From an uncultured Collinsella sp. (GTDB taxonomy: Bacteria; Actinomycetota; Coriobacteriia; Coriobacteriales; Coriobacteriaceae): a DNA stretch of 5,791 nucleotides. Location: positions 1 to 5,791 of the forward strand of contig CATZEP010000094.1 in assembly GCA_958418185.1 (NCBI GenBank). The letters run 5' to 3'. The notes under the pieces are model-generated. The model searched no databases and was not told the origin of the DNA. It saw nothing but the letters and a program-made list of their open reading frames with translations. The position numbers and the translations under genes were made by a program. Of the stretch, positions 1 through 5,037 are shown piece by piece (positions within the stretch are counted from its first letter, which is position 1; every line of letters starts with the position of its first letter).

Positions 1-1
1 A

Positions 2-217
2 TACTGGGAGAGCGAGGGCCACCAGCAGCCTGCATTCCTGGATCTGAGCGAATATCTCTTTGACGATCCTGATGCGGATCCGATTAAGCTCGCGCATCTG
101 CTCATCGACTTCTTTGGCAAGAACGGGTTTGAGCCCATTCCCGACGATGAGCACGACATTACCTACACCTGCATGGTCTTGGATCCCAAGAACTTTAAGG
201 ACCCGGACGCAGAGTAG
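2..217 (+). CDS. C-terminal end of an unrecognised acidic protein (partial)
   Basis: An open frame enters from the left edge (first full codon at 2) and stops at TAG 215-217, giving 71 residues of the C-terminus. I do not recognise the family. The visible part is rich in Asp and Glu, with short hydrophobic stretches such as LAHLLIDFFG around residues 29-38, and it ends in a charged DPKNFKDPDAE tail. It looks like a soluble cytoplasmic domain: there is no membrane segment and no cysteine cluster. Codon choice matches the downstream genes, and a strong terminator begins 45 bases after the stop, which supports a real gene end. An alternative frame opening at about 60 is a shadow: its product is a low-complexity Ser/Arg/Thr string. 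The function cannot be judged without the N-terminal part. Confidence 0.75.
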   Translation, partial: YWESEGHQQPAFLDLSEYLFDDPDADPIKLAHLLIDFFGKNGFEPIPDDEHDITYTCMVLDPKNFKDPDAE

Positions 218-261
218 AGACTGTGATCTGTTGGTTCAGCTTCCCTAGCTGGTGTTTGACG

Positions 262-307
262 GGGCCGGACGTTCCAGTTGTGATGGCTGGACGCCCGGTC
301 CTTTTTT
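262..307 (+). terminator. Intrinsic terminator after the first gene
   Basis: The arm at 262-277 (GGGCCGGACGTTCCAG) pairs with 286-301 (GCTGGACGCCCGGTCC). This gives about 13 Watson-Crick pairs, one G-U pair, one A-C mismatch and one bulged T, around an 8-base loop. Six T follow directly at 302-307. It should end transcription from the upstream gene and isolate the repeat array and the helicase gene from it. Confidence 0.88.
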
Positions 308-339
308 CTGCCTGTTGGGTTTGGTGATCGGCACGTTTA

Positions 340-555
340 TCTCGATCTGTAACATCTGGCGGGGGATACGGGGTCTAGTTGTTACAGATTGAGATTGTTC
401 CTCGGCAGATAACTCAACTGTCTCAATCTGTAACATCTGGGGCTGGTTTTGCTCCGCAACTGTTACAGATCGAGATGTTAGCCAAGGGGCTGACTGAATG
501 TCTCGATCCGTAACGTGTAGACCCGGTTTTGCTCCGCAACTGTTGCAGATCGAGA
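340..555. repeat. Array of three 55-base inverted-repeat units
   Basis: Three units lie at 340-394, 421-475 and 501-555. Each is exactly 55 bases: a 15-base left arm (consensus TCTCGATCTGTAACA), a 25-base loop and a 15-base right arm (consensus TGTTACAGATCGAGA). Unit starts are 81 and 80 bases apart. As + strand RNA, unit 1 has 14 standard pairs and one G-U. Unit 2 has 14 pairs and one A-C mismatch. Unit 3 has 12 pairs, two G-U and one mismatch. Most arm differences therefore keep pairing. Units 2 and 3 also share a 20-base block running from the loop into the right arm (445-464 and 525-544), while unit 1 has a different loop. There is no coding sense here. It could be a repeated extragenic palindrome, a miniature element, a set of regulator sites or RNA hairpins. 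The sequence does not decide among these. Confidence 0.85.
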
Positions 556-827
556 CAATCGGCCCAGACTCGCCCGTCCGCCTCGTCATCTGTGGTTTAC
601 GTGGGGGCATGCGAAGCACGGGTATACTAACCGGCGGCGAATCTGCTCCATCGCTTAGAGCTGCTGCGTCTGGACGGCGCGTGATAGGGCTGCCAAAGCG
701 ATCGCCAGCGTGCTGAGCAACGTCCTCTCTGTGCGCACCCGTTTTTGTATGTATTAGCGCACTACCAAGCACGCCTGCGCGGCCGCATGCCGCGCCCATT
801 GCGCGTGCAGATAAGGAACAACAACAT
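556..827 (+). promoter_or_regulatory. Spacer and probable leader of the helicase gene
   Basis: No gene is seen in these 272 bases. A good -10 hexamer, TATACT, lies at 623-628, but no convincing -35 box sits 16-18 bases upstream of it. If it is used, the helicase mRNA would have a leader of about 190 bases. Within that leader GTGCGC (731-736) and GCGCAC (757-762) form a perfect 6-base inverted repeat around a 20-base AT-richer loop. The ribosome-binding site AAGGA at 813-817 is 10 bases before the ATG at 828. Long leaders that control expression with temperature are known for some DEAD-box helicase mRNAs; applying that here is inference. Confidence 0.35.
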
Positions 828-3077
828 ATGCGTAATTCTGTATCCGACGTCACCGACGCCGAGATCCTGGACGAGGCCCGCGAGGCCATGACCCAGGCTG
901 CCTTCGATGCCGCCGATGAGGCCAATGCTGCCCAGGCCGTCGAGTCCGCTACCGAGAGTCTGCCCGCCTTTGACGAGCTGGGCCTTTCCGACGAGATGCT
1001 CCGTGCCATCGAGAACCTGGGCTACACGGCGCCGACGCCCGTGCAGGCCGGTTCGATCCCCGTGGTGCTCGAGGGCCGCGACTTGCTTGCCGCCGCTCAG
1101 ACCGGCACCGGCAAGACGGCCGCCTTTTTGCTGCCGACCATGAACAATCTGGAGCACATCGCTCCTCCCAAACCCGTGCGCGAGCGCGGCGGCCGCAACC
1201 GCCGTCGCGGTGCCAAGAAGCCCGAGGGCAACGGCCGTGGTCCCGTGATGCTCGTCATCACCCCTACGCGCGAGCTTGCCCAGCAGATCGACGAGGTCGC
1301 GAGCAAGATCGCCGACGTCACCGGCCATGTCGCCGTGACCGTCGTGGGCGGCGTGAGCTACAAGCCGCAGACCGCGGCCCTCAAGTACGGCTGCGACATC
1401 CTGGTCGCCACGCCGGGCCGCCTGGTCGACCTGATCGAGCAGGGCGCCTGCCATCTGAACGAGGTCAAGGTGCTGGTGCTGGACGAGGCCGACCGCATGC
1501 TCGATATGGGCTTTTTGCCCGCCGTCCGCCGCATTGTGCGCGAGACGCCGGCCGAGCGTCAGACGCTGCTGTTCTCGGCGACCCTCGACGAGGAGGCCGT
1601 GGGTGAGATTGCCGACCTGGTGAGCGACCCGGCCCGCGTGGAGATCGCGCCCGCCACGTCGACCGCCGACACCGTTGACCAGTTTGTGTTCCCGGTGTCC
1701 ATCGAGGCCAAGAACAACCTGCTGCCCGAGTTCCTCAAGAAGGAGGGCCCGGAGCGCACTATCGTCTTTATGCGCACCAAGCACCGCGCCGACAGCTGCT
1801 GCCGTCGTCTGGAGCGCAAGGGCATTAAGGCCGCCGCGATTCACGGTAACCGCAGCCAGGCCCAGCGCGAGCGTGCCCTTTCGGCCTTCCGCGACGGTAC
1901 CGTCGACGTGTTGGTGGCAACCGATGTCCTCGCCCGCGGTATCGACATCAGCGACGTGCGCTACGTCGTGAACTTTGACGTGCCGGCCGAGCCGACCGAC
2001 TACATCCACCGTATTGGCCGTACGGGCCGCGCCGGTGAGCTGGGCTGGGCCATCACGTTTGTGACCGAGCAGGATGTGGACGAGTTCTACGAGATTGAGA
2101 AGCTCATGGACAAGACCGCCGACATTTATGACGCCGGTGACCTACATGTGGGTCCCAATCCGCCCGCGGTTGACCCCGAGCGCGACCCTGCGGCCTTTAA
2201 GGTGAAGAAGAAGACCAAGCGCGGCAAGTCCAAGAGCAAGAAGAAGCTCGAGCAGGCACGTCGCGACGGCAAGCGCAACGGCGATGACTACGGTGATGTG
2301 GCCGGTCGTTCCAACCGCGGTCGCGACGAGCGTCGCGGCGACGGCGAGCGTCCGAGCCGTCCCAAGCGCGGCGGCAAGACCCGCGTGCGCGAGGGCGTTC
2401 AGGCTCGCGTGGACGAGGCTGTGGAGAGCGTGGCCCGCGAGGTGGCTGCCGAGGAGCGCGGTGGTGCTGGTGCCGTCGAGCAGGTCCCGCGCGGCAACCG
2501 TGCCGAGCGCCGTGCCAAGCAGTTCCAGGGCGAGGCGCATCGCCGTCGCCGCGAGGACGAGGACCGCGGTGGTCGTCGCCGTGTTGAGCGCGAGGACGAG
2601 GGCCGTGGCTCGCGTGGCGGCAAGCGTGGCTCGGGCGATCGTCGTCGTTCCGGTCGCAATGACGAGCGCGGTGGCCGTGACGAGCGTCACGGCGGCGAGG
2701 GTCGCGGTGAGCGTGGCGCCCGCAGCGGTGAGTCCCGTGGCGGCAAGCGCTTTGAAGAGCGCGGCGGCCGTGGCGGCGAGCGTCGCGAGGGTGCTCGCGG
2801 TAATGGCGGGCGCAGCGGCGCCGGCCGTTCTGGTGAGTCGCGCGATCGCCGTGATCCGCGTGCCAGCCGCGATCGTCGCGATGATTGGCGCAACTACGAC
2901 GATACCCGCGAAGAGCGTCGCGGCGGCTATCGTGGTGGCCGTGGCGGCAACCAGGCCGGCTCCCGTGGCGGCCGCGCCGGCGGTCGCGATAACCGTGGCA
3001 GCTATGGCAACAGCCGTGGCGGCAAACGCGGCGGCAGCTCCCGTCGCCCCGGTGACGGCGGCGGCAAGCGCAAATAA
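828..3077 (+). CDS. DEAD-box ATP-dependent RNA helicase with long RGG-rich tail
   Basis: This 749-residue protein uses ATP to unwind short RNA duplexes and remodel RNA-protein complexes, probably in ribosome assembly, mRNA turnover or cold adaptation in the cytoplasm. All core motifs are present in order: Phe48 and Q motif GYTAPTPVQ (65-73), motif I AQTGTGKT (90-97), Ia PTREL (146-150), GG (174-175), Ib TPGR (195-198), II DEAD (219-222), III SAT (250-252), IV IVFMRTK (312-318), V ATDVLARGID (364-373) and VI HRIGRTGR (394-401). A basic insert (about 113-138, with GGRNRRRGAKK) separates motifs I and Ia. From about 455 to the end there is a low-complexity tail, Lys-rich at first and then Arg/Gly/Asp/Glu-rich, with SRGGKR three times (595-600, 636-641, 729-734). 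It is likely disordered and RNA-binding. The core is of the RhlE/CshA/DeaD type; I cannot choose among these names. The start is supported by AAGGA at 813-817, and the gene is monocistronic with its own terminator. Confidence 0.97.
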   Translation: MRNSVSDVTDAEILDEAREAMTQAAFDAADEANAAQAVESATESLPAFDELGLSDEMLRAIENLGYTAPTPVQAGSIPVVLEGRDLLAAAQTGTGKTAAFLLPTMNNLEHIAPPKPVRERGGRNRRRGAKKPEGNGRGPVMLVITPTRELAQQIDEVASKIADVTGHVAVTVVGGVSYKPQTAALKYGCDILVATPGRLVDLIEQGACHLNEVKVLVLDEADRMLDMGFLPAVRRIVRETPAERQTLLFSATLDEEAVGEIADLVSDPARVEIAPATSTADTVDQFVFPVSIEAKNNLLPEFLKKEGPERTIVFMRTKHRADSCCRRLERKGIKAAAIHGNRSQAQRERALSAFRDGTVDVLVATDVLARGIDISDVRYVVNFDVPAEPTDYIHRIGRTGRAGELGWAITFVTEQDVDEFYEIEKLMDKTADIYDAGDLHVGPNPPAVDPERDPAAFKVKKKTKRGKSKSKKKLEQARRDGKRNGDDYGDVAGRSNRGRDERRGDGERPSRPKRGGKTRVREGVQARVDEAVESVAREVAAEERGGAGAVEQVPRGNRAERRAKQFQGEAHRRRREDEDRGGRRRVEREDEGRGSRGGKRGSGDRRRSGRNDERGGRDERHGGEGRGERGARSGESRGGKRFEERGGRGGERREGARGNGGRSGAGRSGESRDRRDPRASRDRRDDWRNYDDTREERRGGYRGGRGGNQAGSRGGRAGGRDNRGSYGNSRGGKRGGSSRRPGDGGGKRK

Positions 3078-3111
3078 CACGCGCGTCGCGCGGTAAGGCG
3101 AGGCGACCAGA

Positions 3112-3146
3112 GGGCTCCGGGCATGTTTTTGCTCGGAGCCCTTTTT
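3112..3146 (+). terminator. Intrinsic terminator of the helicase gene
   Basis: GGGCTCCGGGC (3112-3122) pairs with GCTCGGAGCCC (3131-3141) over 11 positions, one of them G-U, around an 8-base loop. Five T follow at 3142-3146. It lies 34 bases after the helicase stop codon. Confidence 0.92.
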
Positions 3147-3181
3147 GGTGCAAAGAGGTCAGGTTAATCTGCACCAACGTC

Positions 3182-3667
3182 TTGAAGTTGCGGTGGAATA
3201 CGGACTGCTTTGGCCTTTTGAGCAACCTCTTTGATGGTATCGATCACTACGAGAAGACGGGCGAGATCGACGAGAGCACGTTCTATGCGGGCAGCCACGG
3301 CGACTGGATTGCCGACCTGGCTATCGCTCTGAAGAACGACACCAAGCAGCGCTTCCTGGTCATTTGCGAGAACAAGGGCGCTATCCCCAACATGCCCTAC
3401 GACGCTATGGTCGAGCTGCCTGCCTACATTGGCAAGAACGGCCCCGAGGTCATCAGCCGCGACAACATTCCGCTGTTCCAGCAGGGCCTCATGATGCAGC
3501 AGCTGAACTCCGAGAAGCTCGTGGTCGAGGCCACGATCGAGGGCTCGTACGAGAAGGCACTCAAGGCCTTTACGCTCAACAAGACCGTGCCTTCGATGAA
3601 GGTCGCCAAAGAGGTTCTCGACGACATGATCGAGGCCAACAAGGACTTCTGGCCCGAGCTTAAGTAA
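3182..3667 (+). pseudogene. 5'-truncated glycoside hydrolase family 4 (6-phospho-alpha-glucosidase type)
   Basis: The frame closes at TAA 3665-3667. From about residue 15 onward it reads like the C-terminal third of a GH4 enzyme of the maltose-6'-phosphate glucosidase group. Recognisable blocks are HGDWIADLA, NDTKQRFLV, ENKGAIPNMPYDAMVELPAY, GPEV, GLMMQQLNSEKL, EGSYEKALKAFTLNKTVPS and DMIEANKDFWPELK. Full-length members are about 440 residues and hydrolyse phosphorylated disaccharides taken up by a phosphotransferase system. Here about 280 N-terminal residues are gone, including the Rossmann NAD-binding domain and the Cys/His metal-ligand region, so catalysis is not possible. The only nearby start is TTG at 3182, without a well-placed ribosome-binding site, and the helicase terminator is 35 bases upstream. 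What remains has no internal stop and normal codon use, so the truncation may be recent. No transporter gene accompanies it. Confidence 0.87.
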
Positions 3668-3699
3668 AAGCAACAGGGTCGCTGGCCGCATACCTAGGG

Positions 3700-3744
3700 C
3701 AATGCCCCGTCCACGTGATTGCGTGGGCGGGGCATTGTCGTTTT
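3700..3744 (+). terminator. Intrinsic terminator of the GH4 remnant
   Basis: CAATGCCCCGTCCACG (3700-3715) pairs with CGTGGGCGGGGCATTG (3722-3737) over all 16 positions, one of them G-U, with a 6-base loop. The sequence then reads TCGTTTT. The T tract is interrupted, but the stem is very stable. It lies 32 bases after the remnant's stop, so the original 3' end of the gene, including its terminator, seems intact. Confidence 0.85.
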
Positions 3745-4400
3745 GCGTAAAGGGTTGATATGGGGGCTGGGCTATCCGACATCGACGCAGGACATGAGGT
3801 TTTCTGCTGAAGCGCGGCGGCCGCAGTGCCCGGGCGGACACGTCCGGGATTCCACCCGCTGCCTGGCGCCTTGCCGCCATCCGGCTTCCACGCCCGCATT
3901 CTTTTGGATGCGAGCGTGTTTTTTCACGGCACGCACGAGTCCCCCGGGGCGCGCCGTGCATTTTCGGGAGTTTTCAGCAAGCCGGGGCGGCTGCATACGC
4001 GCCGGAAGCGTCTATTTGACCTCGCGGGATCCCCCGACGGGCGATTTGGGTTGGCGGGCGGCGTCCGACGCGTCGATGACGCGCGTTTCGCGCCGTGCCG
4101 TGCCCCAAAGCGACGCCGGCCGCGCGATGCTCCCGGTTCGCGGCGTCGACGGCAGGGGCCGCGATGCTGAATACTCCGGTTTTTGCACGGTCCAGGCGGG
4201 GGTACGTTGGGACGGGAAGGGGCGTCCCCATCTTTTTATGCATGTCACGAGCGAAAATATGCAAGACAATAGGGCGCCATGCGCCGGATGCCCAGATTGG
4301 GCGCGCCATACGCCGACGTCCGTCGCGTCCCTTCCGCGCCGTGCGCGAATCAAAAGGCGAGGGCAGTTATGGGCGTGCGGGCGGCCCTGCTGGCGGCGGG
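3745..4400. other. GC-rich spacer without a convincing gene
   Basis: Open frames occur on both strands, but all give Arg/Pro/Ala-rich products with no recognisable domain or well-placed ribosome-binding site, as expected by chance at this GC content. Structured elements are visible. A hairpin at 3925-3958 (CACGGCACGC with GCGCGCCGTG, one mismatch) follows a run of six T. A weak terminator-like stem lies at 4209-4228 (GGGACG with CGTCCC), with TTTTT at 4233-4237. An AT-rich patch at 4231-4270 holds TATGCA twice, 21 bases apart (4237-4242 and 4258-4263). The region may be a decayed gene, a species-specific repeated element or a non-coding RNA; nothing here decides. Confidence 0.5.
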
Positions 4401-4538
4401 GTTGCAGCGGAGCTCGCGCTTGCCGTGGGCGATCGCGCGCCCTGGGCGCCGGCGCTCGACGGCCGCATGCTGTTGCTTGCCACGCACGATGCCGCAGACG
4501 CTCAGGCCCTCAATATCTCGGACATCATCACGCTCTAA
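4401..4538 (+). pseudogene. Possible C-terminal stump of an ABC-transporter ATPase
   Basis: The frame ending at TAA 4536-4538 reads VAAELALAVG, then about ten residues, then GRMLLLATHDAADAQALN and ISDIITL. LLLATHD followed by a DA..AL..SD..TL ending resembles the switch-histidine (H-loop) strand and final helix of ABC ATPases. Codons in this stretch look native, unlike the Arg/Pro-rich translation upstream in the same frame. Walker A, the signature motif, Walker B and the D-loop are all missing, so it could not function. The match is short and from memory of the fold, so it may be coincidence. The left boundary at 4401 is approximate. Confidence 0.35.
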
Positions 4539-4558
4539 ATACTTATTCAGCAACAAAA

Positions 4559-4588
4559 TGATCCGTTTTTCTCCGTCTCCATGGGGTC
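4559..4588 (+). repeat. 30-base intergenic repeat, left copy
   Basis: It matches the copy at 4956-4985 at 27 of 30 positions, starting TGATCCGTTTT and ending CCATGGGGTC. The ends form a short inverted repeat: GATCC pairs with GGGTC, one G-U. It lies just upstream of the palindromic control region of the antitoxin-like gene, so the two copies bracket that gene in direct orientation. Confidence 0.75.
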
Positions 4589-4593
4589 GGGTA

Positions 4594-4650
4594 TGGTATT
4601 CTATCTGCGGGGTAATACTTAGGAATACCAAGTAATACCAACGCCGCAGA
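4594..4650 (+). promoter_or_regulatory. Putative promoter and palindromic operator of the antitoxin-like gene
   Basis: TGGTATTCT at 4594-4602 fits an extended -10 element (TG, one base, TATTCT). Directly downstream is a nested palindrome. The outer arms TCTGCGG (4604-4610) and CCGCAGA (4644-4650) are perfectly complementary. The inner arms GGTAATACTT (4611-4620) and AAGTAATACC (4630-4639) are complementary except at one position. AATACC half-sites recur at 4624-4629 and 4634-4639, 10 bases apart, and GGTATTC (4596-4601 plus flank) mirrors GAATACC (4623-4629). RelB/DinJ-type ribbon-helix-helix proteins repress their own promoters through such palindromes. Binding by this gene's product is inference. 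Confidence 0.5.
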
Positions 4651-4660
4651 AACAAACTCC

Positions 4661-4719
4661 GGATGCGGGCCAATCGGGTTGCCTTCACAGCCCGTTGCCC
4701 AGCCGCGTGGCCCGCATCT
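4661..4719 (+). other. Long stem in the leader of the antitoxin-like gene
   Basis: GATGCGGGCCA (4662-4672) and TGGCCCGCATC (4708-4718) are perfectly complementary over 11 bases and flanked by a G-U pair. Inside, CGGG (4675-4678) can pair with CCCG (4691-4694), giving a branched hairpin. It ends 23 bases before the ribosome-binding site at 4743-4747. There is no T tract, so it is not a simple terminator. It could be an mRNA-stabilising or regulatory leader structure, or a remnant of an inverted-repeat element. Confidence 0.55.
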
Positions 4720-4753
4720 ATCCGCACTACCGTCGTTTCAAAAAGGAAGCGCC

Positions 4754-4954
4754 ATGGCAGAACACATGACCCCCGTAGTCGCGAAGGTCTTGCCCGAGGA
4801 GAAGGTAGCCTTCGCGGCGGCAACCCAGCTCGTGGGCACCACGCCGTCCAACGCCATCCGCATGTTTATCGCCGCGTTCAATCGCTGCGGCACCTTCCCG
4901 TTCGACATCTCGCCCAGCGGGGCTTTTGGCACTGCGCCCGATTCTCATCAATAA
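4754..4954 (+). CDS. RelB/DinJ-family antitoxin-like protein, no toxin partner seen
   Basis: This is a 66-residue protein. RelB/DinJ antitoxins are DNA-binding dimers that neutralise RelE/YafQ-type mRNA-cutting toxins and repress their own operon. The family pattern is visible: a short N-terminal strand (about 6-13, TPVVAKVL), a helix with EEKVAFAAATQLVG (15-28), the TPSNAIRMFI block (30-39) and the closing GTFPFDI (46-52). Only 14 residues follow, poor in hydrophobic residues. Typical members run to about 80-95 residues, so the toxin-binding C-terminus looks shortened. The ATG at 4754 is chosen because AAGGA lies at 4743-4747, 6 bases before it; an in-frame TTG at 4679 would add unrelated sequence and overlap the leader hairpin. 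The next gene begins 83 bases later and is a membrane protein, not a toxin. It may be an orphan antitoxin or a stand-alone ribbon-helix-helix regulator. Confidence 0.78.
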   Translation: MAEHMTPVVAKVLPEEKVAFAAATQLVGTTPSNAIRMFIAAFNRCGTFPFDISPSGAFGTAPDSHQ

Positions 4955-4955
4955 G

Positions 4956-4985
4956 TGATCCGTTTTCCTCCGTCCCCATGGGATC
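4956..4985 (+). repeat. 30-base intergenic repeat, right copy
   Basis: Second copy of the repeat at 4559-4588, 397 bases to the right in the same orientation, differing at three positions. It begins one base after the antitoxin-like gene's stop codon. TGATCC (4956-4961) and GGATCA (4981-4986) form a perfect 6-base inverted repeat, so the RNA can fold into a weak hairpin at the mRNA end. There is no T tract after it, so termination is uncertain. Confidence 0.75.
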
Positions 4986-5002
4986 AGCTCTCTGCCGAGT
5001 TG

Positions 5003-5032
5003 TGGTAGAACTAGGGAACGGTTTTGAGGAGG
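5003..5032 (+). promoter_or_regulatory. Candidate extended -10 and ribosome-binding site of the CPBP gene
   Basis: TGGTAGAAC at 5003-5011 resembles an extended -10 element; no good -35 is seen. GAGGAGG at 5026-5032 is a strong Shine-Dalgarno sequence, 5 bases before the ATG at 5038, and fixes that start. A promoter here would give a leader of about 20 bases. Read-through from the antitoxin-like gene is the alternative. Confidence 0.4.
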
Positions 5033-5037
5033 TTGGC

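Noticed and set aside
340..555. CRISPR array
   Set aside because: There are only three units, each an inverted repeat with a semi-conserved loop, and the intervening 25-26 bases are not flanked by identical direct repeats. No cas gene is present.
498..716. 72-codon + frame starting inside the third palindrome unit
   Set aside because: Its first 20 or so codons are just the repeat unit, the rest has no recognisable feature, and no ribosome-binding site precedes it.
245..1009. 254-codon - strand frame across the palindrome array
   Set aside because: It runs through the three repeat units and into the helicase gene. Its composition is repeat-derived and no plausible ribosome-binding site or domain is seen.
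762..2009. 415-codon open frame on the - strand across the helicase core
   Set aside because: It is the mirror of a GC-rich coding strand. All helicase motifs read on + strand, and the antisense product is a low-complexity Gly/His/Leu/Val string with no family match.
2142..3225. Long - strand frames (312 and 342 codons) and a 270-codon + frame over the RGG tail
   Set aside because: The tail's biased CGN/GGN codons keep stop codons out of other frames. The products are Ala/Thr or Arg/His low-complexity strings without start signals.
3719..4561. 280-codon + frame and several - strand frames across the spacer
   Set aside because: It starts inside the terminator stem, has Arg/Cys/Gly-rich composition with no domain, and competing frames of similar quality exist on both strands.
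4661..4719. tRNA-like fold
   Set aside because: It has a long closing stem and one inner stem only. The D-arm, anticodon arm and T-arm signatures are absent and the length is too short.
4679..4753. Longer form of the antitoxin-like protein starting at TTG 4679
   Set aside because: The 25 added residues are Pro/Ser-rich and unlike the family, the start lies inside the leader hairpin, and the ATG at 4754 has a well-placed AAGGA.
4967..5032. CCTCC in the right repeat pairing with the GGAGG ribosome-binding site of the protease gene
   Set aside because: It is only five pairs over 60 bases, and the repeat would not be in the transcript if the promoter at 5003 is used.
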